Shown: in pieces, positions 7,875 through 15,427 of the stretch
Numbering within the stretch: the stretch's first letter is position 1
How the letters are laid out: each line of letters starts with the position of its first letter
Source of the DNA: Pseudomonadota bacterium
GTDB taxonomy: Bacteria > Pseudomonadota > Gammaproteobacteria > Burkholderiales > Thiobacillaceae
NCBI GenBank assembly: GCA_030690985.1
Contig: JAUYFG010000207.1
Coordinates: forward strand, 1-36,873
Reading direction: 5' to 3'
DNA: 36,873 bases
The notes under the pieces: model-generated
Database searches by the model: none
The model's input: the letters and a program-made list of their open reading frames with translations, nothing else
Told to the model about the DNA's origin: nothing
Position numbers and translations under genes: made by a program

Positions 7875-8933
7875 CTACGGTAAGGATTCGCCCGCCCAAC
7901 GGCGCCGCCGTTCGCTCAGGGTCATCGCCAGCAGCACGCCCAGAGCCAGCCAGGGCCACAGCGAGGCGGCCGCCTTGGCCAGGCCGACCAGGTTGAATGG
8001 GCTGGCGATCGGCCAGACCAGGTAGCTGGCCAGCGCCAGCCGCACCCCCAGGATGATCGCCAGCAGCAGGAGTGCGGCGGCATGGCGGCGGCGGGAGACC
8101 TGGGGGATGAGCAGGAACCAGAAGGCCAGGAGAAAGGCCGCCAGGGTCTCCAGCGACAGTACTCCGCCCACCACCCGCAGTTTCAGCAGGAGGATGGCGG
8201 CCAGCAGCTTGAGGGTGAAGACGGCGCCGAACAGCAGCAGGCTGGCACCCACATAGCGGCCCGGCTTCAACAGGCAGGCGGCGAAACTGCCCAGCGCGGC
8301 CATCTCCAGGAAGATCGCGGCAAACCAGGCCAGATTGAGCTGGTCGATGCCGCCCGGGGGGGTATCGAAAGGGCGCAGATGCAGATCCAGCCAGCCGGCG
8401 CCGGGAACAGGCAGCAGCGCGAACTGGGCCAGGCCGGCCAGCGCCAGCAGCCACAAGCCCGTATTGCTGGCCGGCCCCGGCCGGAACCAGGCGCGCCGCC
8501 AGCGCCGCACCGCCTGGCTGGTGCGCTGCCAGCGCTGGTGGTGCAGGGAAAGCAGGGCGCCGGCCAGACCGCCAAGGCTGTTGAGCAGCACATCCAGGTT
8601 GGAGGCGACGCGGCCGGGAACCAGTTGCTGCACGCCTTCCAGAACCAGGCTGAAGGCCAGGCCGGCCAGGCTGGCGAAGAACACGGAACGGCCTTTCTGG
8701 CGCGGCCGCGCGAGGTTGACGGCAAGCAGGTAACCCAGGGGGGCGTAGACGAAGAAGTTGGTGGTCAGGTCGGTGCGCGTGATATAGCGCGGCAGCGGGG
8801 CCGTGATGAAATCGGGCGACCAGTGCGTCCAGGCATCCCAGCCGCCGTAGGGATGCAGGCTGGCGAGCGCGATCAGGGCGGCATAGGCCGCCAGCAGCCA
8901 GGGCGAGAGGCGAGCGGCGGAAACGAGGTTCAT
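7875..8933 (-). CDS. VanZ family membrane protein
   Basis: The 352-residue polytopic protein carries one clear VanZ-like module in its N-terminal half: SLHPYGGWD near the start, TTNFFVYAPLGYLLA near 70-85, and LEGVQQLVPGRVASNLDVL near 112-130. The C-terminal half is additional hydrophobic helices, ending in a basic tail. The Met at 8933 (MNLVSAARLSPW) is preferred; the longer frame from 8996 adds a poorly hydrophobic leader. It is convergent with the upstream glycan block but shares the module type with the protein at 1711-3126, so it probably belongs to the same envelope-polymer programme. Substrate unknown. Confidence 0.82.
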   Translation of the reverse strand: MNLVSAARLSPWLLAAYAALIALASLHPYGGWDAWTHWSPDFITAPLPRYITRTDLTTNFFVYAPLGYLLAVNLARPRQKGRSVFFASLAGLAFSLVLEGVQQLVPGRVASNLDVLLNSLGGLAGALLSLHHQRWQRTSQAVRRWRRAWFRPGPASNTGLWLLALAGLAQFALLPVPGAGWLDLHLRPFDTPPGGIDQLNLAWFAAIFLEMAALGSFAACLLKPGRYVGASLLLFGAVFTLKLLAAILLLKLRVVGGVLSLETLAAFLLAFWFLLIPQVSRRRHAAALLLLAIILGVRLALASYLVWPIASPFNLVGLAKAAASLWPWLALGVLLAMTLSERRRRWAGESLP

Positions 8934-9020
8934 CGGGCATCCGGCGAGGTATCGAGAGCAACGGCGTGAGTCTAACGGCCACGGCGGCCCTGCCACCCTG
9001 GATGATGAAACACGGGCGCA

Positions 9021-9084
9021 CCTGTAGCGCAGGCGTCCCGCCTGCTCTTGGCTCTGAATGCAGGCGGGACGCCTGCGCTACAGG
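9021..9084. repeat. Family B palindrome
   Basis: CCTGTAGCGCAGGCGTCCCG and GCAGGCGGGACGCCTGCGCT with ACAGG form a near-perfect hairpin. The symmetry extends outward (GATGAAACACGGGCG versus GGGGCGAGCTTGTTTCA), so the whole unit is about 100 bases. It lies in the 8934-9345 gap, which otherwise holds only another palindrome and a terminator. Confidence 0.85.
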
Positions 9085-9153
9085 GGCGAGCTTGTTTCAC
9101 GCCAACCACTCGACATGGCTCTTTCCGAGCCGCCCCGCATGATGAAACCCGTC

Positions 9154-9230
9154 GTAGGAGCGGGCTTGCCCGCGATTTTCGGCCTTGGTGCGGGTACGAA
9201 CGCCCCAATCGCGGGCAAGCCCGCTCCTAC
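9154..9230. repeat. Family D palindrome (GTAGGAGCGGGCTTGCCCGCG type)
   Basis: GTAGGAGCGGGCTTGCCCGC on the left is mirrored by GCGGGCAAGCCCGCTCCTAC on the right around a variable loop. Other copies lie at 15317-15394 and 16574-16641. This arm sequence is a common REP-like intergenic repeat of proteobacteria. Confidence 0.88.
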
Positions 9231-9295
9231 GGCGTGGTTGTTTCACATTGAGGCCGCCGGCGTCTTCCTGGTGCGCCGAGCGTCGGTGTGCGGAA

Positions 9296-9324
9296 TGCAA
9301 AACGGCGACCCGAAGGTCGCCGTT
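9296..9324 (-). terminator. Intrinsic terminator for the first tandem PEP-CTERM gene
   Basis: AACGGCGACC-CGAA-GGTCGCCGTT is a perfect 10-bp stem. Read on the minus strand it is followed by TTTTGC, as expected for a terminator 20-50 bases after the stop codon at 9346. An almost identical terminator follows the duplicate gene at 10312-10338. Confidence 0.8.
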
Positions 9325-9345
9325 TGCCGAGGCTTCCGCCCGCGC

Positions 9346-9939
9346 TTAAGGCTTGCGGCGCGTCAGGCCGAGGCCGACCAGGCCCAGTCCCAGCAGGGCC
9401 AGGGTGGCGGGCTCGGGCAGCGGGCCGGCGGTGGGTGTGAAGGTGACGTTCAGGATCAGGGACGAATCGTCGTAGGCGGTCAGATCCATGAAGTTGACCC
9501 AGATGTGGTTGGCATCGAAGGTGATCACGGGGTTGGCCGGGTTGGTACCCGCGAAATCATTCCAATGAAAGATCGAGGCGATGCTCACGGCCGAGATCGT
9601 GTCGATCGTGCTGTTGATGTCGAACAGACGCAGGCCGTTGAAGGTCACCCCCGGTGTCGACCCAGGCCCATCCCAGAGGCTGCCGGCGGGATCGGCGCCG
9701 GTGGTCAGGATGGTAACGACGGTGTCGGTCAGGTCGACGGTATAGAAGCCGGTGTAGAAGCTGAACTCCGGCCCTGCCGCAGTGACGGTAGCCGACTGCA
9801 GGGGGCCATCGTCGCTGGTGGTGATGTTGGGGGCCATCTGCGCCCCTTGCACGACGTTGCCCATGAAACCGGCCTGGGCCAGGGAAGCGAAACCGAGGCC
9901 GAGGGCCAGGGCGAGTATGGACTTGAGCTTGTAAGACAT
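9346..9939 (-). CDS. PEP-CTERM sorting domain-containing protein, tandem copy 1
   Basis: The 197-residue product has a signal peptide (MSYKLKSILALALGLGFASL, then AQAG) and a C-terminal PEP-CTERM signal (GPLPEPATLALLGLGLVGLG, then TRRKP). The mature domain (SLWDGPGSTPGVTFNGLRLF and SIFHWNDFAG are landmarks) is not one I can name; it looks like a beta-rich surface domain. The start at 9939 is preferred because GGAGAAA lies 6 bases upstream and the in-frame Met at 9978 would lie upstream of the expected transcription start of the sigma-54 promoter. It is paralogous to the gene at 10360-10950, with duplicated flanks. Confidence 0.9.
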   Translation of the reverse strand: MSYKLKSILALALGLGFASLAQAGFMGNVVQGAQMAPNITTSDDGPLQSATVTAAGPEFSFYTGFYTVDLTDTVVTILTTGADPAGSLWDGPGSTPGVTFNGLRLFDINSTIDTISAVSIASIFHWNDFAGTNPANPVITFDANHIWVNFMDLTAYDDSSLILNVTFTPTAGPLPEPATLALLGLGLVGLGLTRRKP

Positions 9940-9980
9940 GGCTTTCTCCGTGAGGGTCGTTTTAAATACGCAGCACACTC

Positions 9981-9996
9981 AGCAATTATCGCGCCA
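9981..9996 (-). promoter_or_regulatory. Sigma-54 promoter for tandem PEP-CTERM copy 1
   Basis: On the minus strand TGGCGCGATAATTGCT matches TGGC[AG]CG-N4-TTGC[AT] with exact spacing. The start site would fall near 9970, about 30 bases before the ATG at 9939. Confidence 0.82.
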
Positions 9997-10058
9997 TAAA
10001 AATATTAAATGAAAAAACAATGGCTTGCGTGCATGTCTCGGGATAGCCCGGGGGTAGC

Positions 10059-10075
10059 TGTAAGAAATATCGACA
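10059..10075 (-). promoter_or_regulatory. Putative activator site for tandem PEP-CTERM copy 1
   Basis: The minus strand reads TGTCGATATTTCTTACA, identical to the element at 11071-11087 and 24774-24790. It is 62 bases upstream of the -24 box, a usual distance for a sigma-54 enhancer-binding protein. Between it and the terminator at 10312 I see no gene. Confidence 0.7.
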
Positions 10076-10311
10076 CTCCCGACCCCATGCGCGTCCCGGC
10101 AGAAAAGTCTGGCTGGCAGCCTGTCGGACTTTGGTCGTCGAAAAGCGAAAACGAGCCTGCGATGTTTCGGCGCAGCAAAAACCCGACGAGCCCGGTTTTT
10201 CCGGATTTGCAGCCGCATAGTCCGGCTATGGGGCAGCGGAATCGTTGCCGCGACGTTCACGTCAAGGGCGCCGACGTCTTCCTGGTGCGCCGGGCGCCGG
10301 CGCAGGGAATG

Positions 10312-10338
10312 AAAAACGGCGACCCGAAGGTCGCCGTT
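10312..10338 (-). terminator. Intrinsic terminator for the second tandem PEP-CTERM gene
   Basis: The same 10-bp stem as at 9296-9324 (AACGGCGACC-CGAA-GGTCGCCGTT), followed on the minus strand by a five-T run. Confidence 0.85.
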
Positions 10339-10359
10339 TGCCGAGGCTTCCACCCGCGC

Positions 10360-10950
10360 TTAAGGCTTGCGGCGGATCAGGCCGAGGCCGACCAGGCCCA
10401 GGCCGAGCAGAGCCAGGGTGGCGGGTTCGGGCAGCGGGCCGGCGGCGGGAGTGAAGGTGACATTCAGGGTCAGGGTCGAATCGTCGTAGGCGGTCAGATC
10501 CATGAAGTTGACCCAGATGGTGTCGGCATCGAAGGTGATCACGGGAATGGCGGGGTTGATACCCGCGAAATCATTCCAATGAAAGATCGAGTCGATGCTC
10601 ACGGCCGAGATCGTGTCGATCGTGCCGTTGATGTCGAACAGACGCAGGCCGTTGAAGGTCACCCCCGCTGTCGTCAAGGGCCCATCCCAAAGGCTGCCGC
10701 CGGGATCGGCGCCGGGGGTCAGGATGGTAACGGTGGTGTCGGCCAGGTCGACGGTATAGAAGCCGCCGTAGAAGCTGAACTCCGGCCCCGCCACGGGGAC
10801 GCTGGCCGAAAGCGGTCCATCGTCGCTGGTGACGATACTGGGGTACATCTGCGCCCCTTGCGTGACCTTGCCTAGGAAACCGGCCTGAGCCAGGGAGGCG
10901 GAGCCGAGGGCAAGAACCAGGGCGAGAATCGACTTGAGATCAAAAGACAC
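10360..10950 (-). CDS. PEP-CTERM sorting domain-containing protein, tandem copy 2
   Basis: The 196-residue product is closely similar to copy 1 across its full length (for example SLWDGPLTTAGVTFNGLRLF and SIFHWNDFAG) and ends in the same GPLPEPATLALLGLGLVGLG sorting signal with an arginine-lysine tail. I place the start at a GTG (10950) because GAGGT lies five bases upstream and the encoded VSFDLKSILAL aligns with MSYKLKSILAL of copy 1. In-frame ATGs at 10962 and 10974 are alternatives. The copies differ most after the signal peptide and in the loop before TFNGLRLF. Export, exosortase cleavage and a surface location are inferred from the signals. Confidence 0.9.
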   Translation of the reverse strand: MSFDLKSILALVLALGSASLAQAGFLGKVTQGAQMYPSIVTSDDGPLSASVPVAGPEFSFYGGFYTVDLADTTVTILTPGADPGGSLWDGPLTTAGVTFNGLRLFDINGTIDTISAVSIDSIFHWNDFAGINPAIPVITFDADTIWVNFMDLTAYDDSTLTLNVTFTPAAGPLPEPATLALLGLGLVGLGLIRRKP

Positions 10951-10992
10951 GGCATACCTCATAACGTTTGGCATAGTACATAAAGATCATAA

Positions 10993-11008
10993 AGCAATTA
11001 CCGTGCCA
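10993..11008 (-). promoter_or_regulatory. Sigma-54 promoter for tandem PEP-CTERM copy 2
   Basis: The minus strand TGGCACGGTAATTGCT is a perfect match to the TGGCACG-N4-TTGC[AT] consensus. Confidence 0.88.
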
Positions 11009-11070
11009 CACGCATATTCAACGAAAATAACAATGGCTTGCCTGCACGTCGCGGGCTTGCCTGGGGTAAC

Positions 11071-11087
11071 TGTAAGAAATATCGACA
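11071..11087 (-). promoter_or_regulatory. Putative activator site for tandem PEP-CTERM copy 2
   Basis: The minus strand reads TGTCGATATTTCTTACA, 62 bases upstream of the promoter, the same spacing as in copy 1. The conserved block continues outward (CTCCCGACCCCATGCGC on the plus strand), which marks the limit of the tandem duplication. Confidence 0.7.
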
Positions 11088-11230
11088 CTCCCGACCCCAT
11101 GCGCTTCGAGCGGGAAAATCTGGCGAAGCCCCAGTCGGTCGTGGCGTGGGCGGGCGGTGATAAACTGCGCCGCCGCTCCGACAGGCATCTCATCGCAACG
11201 GGATGCCGGCGGCCCAGCCTGAGGGAGACC

Positions 11231-12187
11231 ATGTTTTTCGATGCTTTCAACGGGGATGCCGACGGCATCTGCGCCCTCCACCAGATGCGTCTGGCCGAGC
11301 CGGCCGCGTCCACCCTGATTACCGGGGTCAAGCGCGACATCGGCCTGTTGCGGAAGATCGACGCCCGAGCCGGCGATGTCGTCCTGGCCCTGGACATCGC
11401 GGTGGAGAAGAACGCCGTACCCCTGGCCGCGCTGCTGGAGAAAGGCGTCAAGGTGCGTTGGTTCGATCACCACAACCCCGGCGAACTGCCTGTGCACCCG
11501 AATTTTCAGGCCAGCATCGACACCGCCGCCGATGTCTGCACCAGCCTGCTGGTGGATCGCTTTCTCGGCGGCAAACAGCGCATTTGGGCGGTGGTGGCCG
11601 CCTTCGGCGACAACCTGCATGAGGCCGCCCGGCGCGCCGCCGAGCCCCTGGGCCTTGCCACCGGGCAACTCGATCAGTTGCGCGCCTTGGGCGAGTGCCT
11701 CAATTACAACGGTTACGGCGAGCGTCTGGAGGACCTTCACTTTCATCCGGCCCTGCTCTATCGCAGCCTGTCCGCCTACACCGACCCCTTTGCCTTCATC
11801 CAGGAAGCGCCCGAATTCCGCACCCTGAGCCAGGGCTATGCCGCCGACATGGCGCTGGCCGCCGTTTTGCAAGCGGACGAAGCGCGCGCATCCGGCGCCG
11901 TGTTCATCCTCCCGGATGCCGCCTGGGCGCGACGCGTCTCCGGTGTCTATGCCAACGATCTGGCGACGGCGAACCCCAACCGCGCGCATGCCCTGCTGAC
12001 CCGCTCGCCCAAGGGACACTTTGTGGTCAGCGTGCGCGCGCCGTTATCCAACCAACGCGGCGCCGACGAGTTGTGCCGGCGCTTTGCAACCGGGGGGGGG
12101 CGCCGCGCGGCGGCCGGTATCAACGTGCTGCCGGAAGCGCACATCCCCGACTTCATCGCCGCCTTCTTCGCAACCTACCCCTCCTGA
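11231..12187 (+). CDS. DHH family phosphoesterase
   Basis: The 318-residue protein has the DHH superfamily layout: NGDADG at residues 7-12 (metal-binding aspartates), an LALDIAVEK strand near 55-63, the DHH motif in WFDHHNPG at 77-84, and a C-terminal DHHA1-like glycine-rich GGGRRAAAGI. DHH/DHHA1 enzymes hydrolyse phosphodiesters or phosphomonoesters such as nanoRNA, cyclic dinucleotides or pAp in the cytoplasm. GAGGGAG just before ATG 11231 fixes the start. The gene ends 11 bases before a PAPS-synthesis-like gene, so it may be in the same operon; a role in removing pAp is an attractive but unproven idea. Confidence 0.85.
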   Translation: MFFDAFNGDADGICALHQMRLAEPAASTLITGVKRDIGLLRKIDARAGDVVLALDIAVEKNAVPLAALLEKGVKVRWFDHHNPGELPVHPNFQASIDTAADVCTSLLVDRFLGGKQRIWAVVAAFGDNLHEAARRAAEPLGLATGQLDQLRALGECLNYNGYGERLEDLHFHPALLYRSLSAYTDPFAFIQEAPEFRTLSQGYAADMALAAVLQADEARASGAVFILPDAAWARRVSGVYANDLATANPNRAHALLTRSPKGHFVVSVRAPLSNQRGADELCRRFATGGGRRAAAGINVLPEAHIPDFIAAFFATYPS

Positions 12188-12198
12188 AAGAGCTTCGT

Positions 12199-13896
12199 AT
12201 GGATACCCTGATCTCCCCTTATGGCGGCAGCCTGGTCAACCTGGTCGCCGATCCGGAGCGCGCCCAGGCAATCAAGCAGGAAGCCCTCGGCCTGGATTCC
12301 ATCGACCTCTCCTGGAAGCAGATTTGCGAGCTGGAGTTGCTCTTGAACGGTGCGCTGTCGCCGCTCACCGGCTACATGGGCAAGGCCGAACTGGAGTCCG
12401 TGCTGTCCACCATGAAACTGCCGGATGGGCGCTTCTGGCCGCGTCCGGTGCTGCTGGTTTTGCCGGCCAAGGTGGCGGAAAAACTGTCCCCCGGCCAAAG
12501 CGTGGCCCTGCGCGACGGCGAGGGATTCATGCCCGCCGTCCTGCGCATTTCCGAGGTCTGGGCCGCCGATCCGGAAGCCGAGATGCGCCTGGCCGAGGCC
12601 TCCGGTGTGCCGCTGGCGCGGTCACAGGCTGAGGCCGGCCAGTATTACGTCGCGGGTCGCCTGGACGGCGTTGCCCTGCCAGCCCGGCATGATTTCCTTG
12701 CCCTGCGCCTGACCCCGGCCGAGATGCGCGAGCAGTTCGCGCGCCAGGGCTGGCGCCGGGTCATGACCTATCAGGCGGGGCAACCGCTGCATCGGCCGCA
12801 GCATGAATTTCTCCTGCGCGAGGCGATGAAGAGCGAGGCGAACCTGCTGATCCATGCCGTAGCCGGCTCCGACCCGGTCATGGAATCCGGCCATTTCGCC
12901 CTGGTACGCGCCTGCCAGGCCCTGATGCCGCGCTTGCCGGCGGCCATCTCCATGTTGGCGCTGAGCCCGATGACGCCGTGGGCGGCGGGGCCGCGCAAGA
13001 CCCTGCTGAAAGCCATCATGGCGCGCAACTATGGTTGCTCCCTGCTGGTCACCGGCGGCGAGACCCCGATCGAGGGACGTCGGCGGCGCGGCGCGGACAC
13101 GCCCAATCTGGACAAGGATGCCGCCTTCGCCCTGGCGCGCGAGAGTCTGGGCGTGACCCTGGTGCCGTTCCCGCGCCTGGTCTATGTGGAAGATCGCGAC
13201 GAGTGGCTGGCCGAGGCGGAGATGCCGGCCGGCGCGCGCGGCCAGAGCATGAGCGGGCCGGAACTGGCGCGCCGCCTGATGCGGAACCTCAAGGTGCCGG
13301 AATGGTTCTCCTACCCGGAAGTCGTCGAGGAATTGCGCAAAGCCTTCCCGCCGCGCGGCCGCCAAGGCTTCAGCGTGTTCTTCACCGGCCTCTCCGGCTC
13401 CGGCAAGTCCACCGTGGCGCGCGCGCTGACCGTCCGCCTGATGGAAATGGGCGGGCGCCGCGTCTCCCTGCTCGATGGCGACATCGTGCGCCGCCACTTG
13501 TCCTCGGAACTGGGATTTACCAAAGCGCACCGCGACATCAACATCCGCCGCATCGGTTTCGTCGCCAGTGAAATTGCCAAGCATGGCGGCATCGCCATTT
13601 GCGCGCCCATCGCGCCCTATACCCAGACCCGCCGCGCCGTGCGCGCCATGATCGAAGAATGGGGCGGCTTCATCGAGGTACACATTTCCACCTCCGTCGA
13701 AGTGTGTGAACAGCGCGACCGCAAAGGCCTCTACGCCAAGGCGCGCGCCGGCCTGATTCCCGAATTCACCGGCGTCTCCGACCCTTATGAGATCCCGGAG
13801 AACCCGGAACTGGCCATCGACACCGCAAAATACAGTGCCGACGAAGCCGTGCAGATGATCATCCTGAAGCTGGAACACGAAGGCTATCTGCGCTAA
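12199..13896 (+). CDS. ATP-sulfurylase-like / adenylylsulfate kinase fusion, sulfurylase site altered
   Basis: The 565-residue protein has an N-terminal ATP-sulfurylase fold (about 1-380; PYGGSLVNL at 7-15, GALSPLTGYMG at 51-61) and a C-terminal APS kinase (about 390-565). The kinase looks intact: P-loop GLSGSGKST at 397-405, LDGDIVRRHL, GFTKAHRDINIRRIGF, and the KGLYAKARAG segment. In the sulfurylase part the catalytic QxRNPxHxxH motif is instead QAGQPLHRPQHE (192-203), so Arg and Asn are replaced and the second His is displaced. The later VGRDHAGPG motif reads GGETPIEG (286-293). The kinase makes PAPS from APS; the first domain may be inactive, regulatory or re-purposed. It follows the DHH gene by 11 bases. 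Confidence 0.85.
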   Translation: MDTLISPYGGSLVNLVADPERAQAIKQEALGLDSIDLSWKQICELELLLNGALSPLTGYMGKAELESVLSTMKLPDGRFWPRPVLLVLPAKVAEKLSPGQSVALRDGEGFMPAVLRISEVWAADPEAEMRLAEASGVPLARSQAEAGQYYVAGRLDGVALPARHDFLALRLTPAEMREQFARQGWRRVMTYQAGQPLHRPQHEFLLREAMKSEANLLIHAVAGSDPVMESGHFALVRACQALMPRLPAAISMLALSPMTPWAAGPRKTLLKAIMARNYGCSLLVTGGETPIEGRRRRGADTPNLDKDAAFALARESLGVTLVPFPRLVYVEDRDEWLAEAEMPAGARGQSMSGPELARRLMRNLKVPEWFSYPEVVEELRKAFPPRGRQGFSVFFTGLSGSGKSTVARALTVRLMEMGGRRVSLLDGDIVRRHLSSELGFTKAHRDINIRRIGFVASEIAKHGGIAICAPIAPYTQTRRAVRAMIEEWGGFIEVHISTSVEVCEQRDRKGLYAKARAGLIPEFTGVSDPYEIPENPELAIDTAKYSADEAVQMIILKLEHEGYLR

Positions 13897-13930
13897 CGCA
13901 AAAATCCGAAATCCGAAATCGCAAATCCAA

Positions 13931-15292
13931 ATGCACCTCCACATCCTCGGCATCTGCGGCACCTTCATGGGCGGCATCGCGGTCATCGCCCGCCAGGCCG
14001 GCCACACCGTCACCGGCTGCGACACCAACGTCTATCCGCCCATGAGCACGCAACTGGAAGCCCAGGGCATCCGCCTGATAGAAGGCTTCGGCGTCGAGCA
14101 ACTGGCGCTGGAACCGGACATCTGGGTGATCGGCAACGTGGTCACACGCGGCAAGCAGCCGCTCATGGAAGAAATCCTCAATCGCGGCCTGCCCACTGTT
14201 TCCGGCCCGCAATGGCTGGCGGAAAACGTGCTGCAAAACAAATGGGTGCTGGCCGCCGCCGGCACCCACGGCAAGACCACCACCGCCGCGATGCTGGCCT
14301 GGATACTGGAGGACTGCGGCCTCTCGCCCGGCTATCTGATCGGCGGCGTGCCGATGAACTTCGGCGTCTCCGCGCGCCTGGCGGGTACCTCCGTCCCCGA
14401 CTCGCCGTTCTTCGTGATCGAGGCCGACGAATACGACACCGCCTTCTTCGACAAGCGTTCCAAGTTCGTCCATTACCACCCGCGCACGGTCATCCTGAAC
14501 AACCTGGAATACGACCACGCCGACATTTTTCCCGACCTCGCCGCGATCGAAACCCAGTTCCACCATCTGGTCCGCACCGTGCCCGGCAACGGCCTGATCG
14601 TCGCCAACGGCCGGGAAGAAAGCCTGGAGCGCGTCTTGCGTCGCGGCTGCTGGACGCCGGTGGAACGGTTTGGCGTGAACTCGGGTTGGCATGGCGAAAA
14701 CGTCACGGAATCCAGCTTCGACGTTCACCTCGGCGACGCCCTCCAGGGCCGCGTTGAATGGTCGCTGCAGGGCGAGCACAACCGTATGAACGCGCTCGCC
14801 GCCATCGCCGCCGCGCGCCATGCCGGGGTGCCGAGCCGGGACGCCTGCGCCGCCCTCGGCCGTTTCGAAAATGTGAAACGGCGCATGGAGTTTCGCGGCG
14901 AAATCAAGGGTGTAAAAATTTTCGACGACTTCGCCCACCACCCCACCGCCATCGCCACCACCCTGGCCGGCCTGCGCGCGAACGTCGGCGGCGCGCGCAT
15001 CCTGGCGGTGCTGGAACCGCGCTCCAACACCATGAAGCTGGGCGTGATGAAGGCCGCGCTCGCCGCCAGCCTGAAACAGGCCGACCACGTCTTTTGCTAC
15101 AGCGGCGGCATCGACTGGGACGTGGCCGGCGCCCTCGCGCCCCTGGGCAAGCAGGCCAGCATTCATGCCGATCTTGGTGAACTGGTGGCAGCCATCGCCG
15201 GCGCGGCGCGGTCTGGCGACCAGGTGCTGGTCATGAGCAATGGCGGTTTCGGCGGCATCCACGAACGCCTGTTGCGGCGGCTGGCGGAATGA
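13931..15292 (+). CDS. mpl: UDP-N-acetylmuramate:L-alanyl-gamma-D-glutamyl-meso-diaminopimelate ligase
   Basis: This murein-recycling ligase joins the salvaged tripeptide L-Ala-gamma-D-Glu-meso-DAP to UDP-MurNAc in the cytoplasm. The 453-residue length matches Mpl. The N-terminus MHLHILGICGTFMGG is a typical Rossmann start for this family, the ATP loop GTHGKTTT is at residues 111-118, EADEYDTAFFDKRSKF follows near 165-180, and DDFAHHPTAI in the C-terminal domain near 335-344 is characteristic of Mpl. It begins 34 bases after the sulfurylase/kinase gene, across a short AAATCCG-repeated spacer. Gram-negative peptidoglycan recycling is implied. Confidence 0.95.
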   Translation: MHLHILGICGTFMGGIAVIARQAGHTVTGCDTNVYPPMSTQLEAQGIRLIEGFGVEQLALEPDIWVIGNVVTRGKQPLMEEILNRGLPTVSGPQWLAENVLQNKWVLAAAGTHGKTTTAAMLAWILEDCGLSPGYLIGGVPMNFGVSARLAGTSVPDSPFFVIEADEYDTAFFDKRSKFVHYHPRTVILNNLEYDHADIFPDLAAIETQFHHLVRTVPGNGLIVANGREESLERVLRRGCWTPVERFGVNSGWHGENVTESSFDVHLGDALQGRVEWSLQGEHNRMNALAAIAAARHAGVPSRDACAALGRFENVKRRMEFRGEIKGVKIFDDFAHHPTAIATTLAGLRANVGGARILAVLEPRSNTMKLGVMKAALAASLKQADHVFCYSGGIDWDVAGALAPLGKQASIHADLGELVAAIAGAARSGDQVLVMSNGGFGGIHERLLRRLAE

Positions 15293-15316
15293 TTTCCGTG
15301 AAACACCTCCCACACC

Positions 15317-15394
15317 GTAGGAGCGAGCTTGCTCGCGATAACCACGTGTGCCCGGAGAGTACACGCCAAAAATCGCGGGCAAGCCCGCTCCTAC
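15317..15394. repeat. Family D palindrome, with an asymmetric arm pair
   Basis: The left arm GTAGGAGCGAGCTTGCTCGCG is the A/T variant (GAGC), whereas the right arm CGCGGGCAAGCCCGCTCCTAC is the G/C variant. The arms therefore pair with two mismatches, which suggests this copy joined halves from two subfamilies. Confidence 0.85.
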
Positions 15395-15427
15395 GGGGTG
15401 GCGCGCAAGCCATGAATGGTTAGGTCC

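Noticed and set aside
1711-8933. An exosortase gene in the glycan block
   Set aside because: I looked for the conserved Cys/Arg/His membrane motifs of exosortases in the hydrophobic genes and did not find them; these genes read as VanZ and O-antigen-ligase types.
9940-9978. The upstream ATG at 9978 as the start of the first tandem PEP-CTERM gene
   Set aside because: It is upstream of the predicted transcription start near 9970, and the Met at 9939 has a ribosome-binding site and gives a clean signal peptide.
13897-13930. AAATCCG repeats between the sulfurylase/kinase gene and mpl as a regulatory site
   Set aside because: Only two to three short imperfect units in a 34-base spacer; nothing shows a function.
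12622-14028. A 468-codon minus-strand frame over the sulfurylase/kinase fusion
   Set aside because: It is a shadow of the real gene; no domain or start signal, rich in Gln/Gly/Ala as expected from the reverse complement.
13859-15382. A 507-codon minus-strand frame over mpl
   Set aside because: mpl is unmistakable on the plus strand; the antisense frame has low-complexity composition and no family match.
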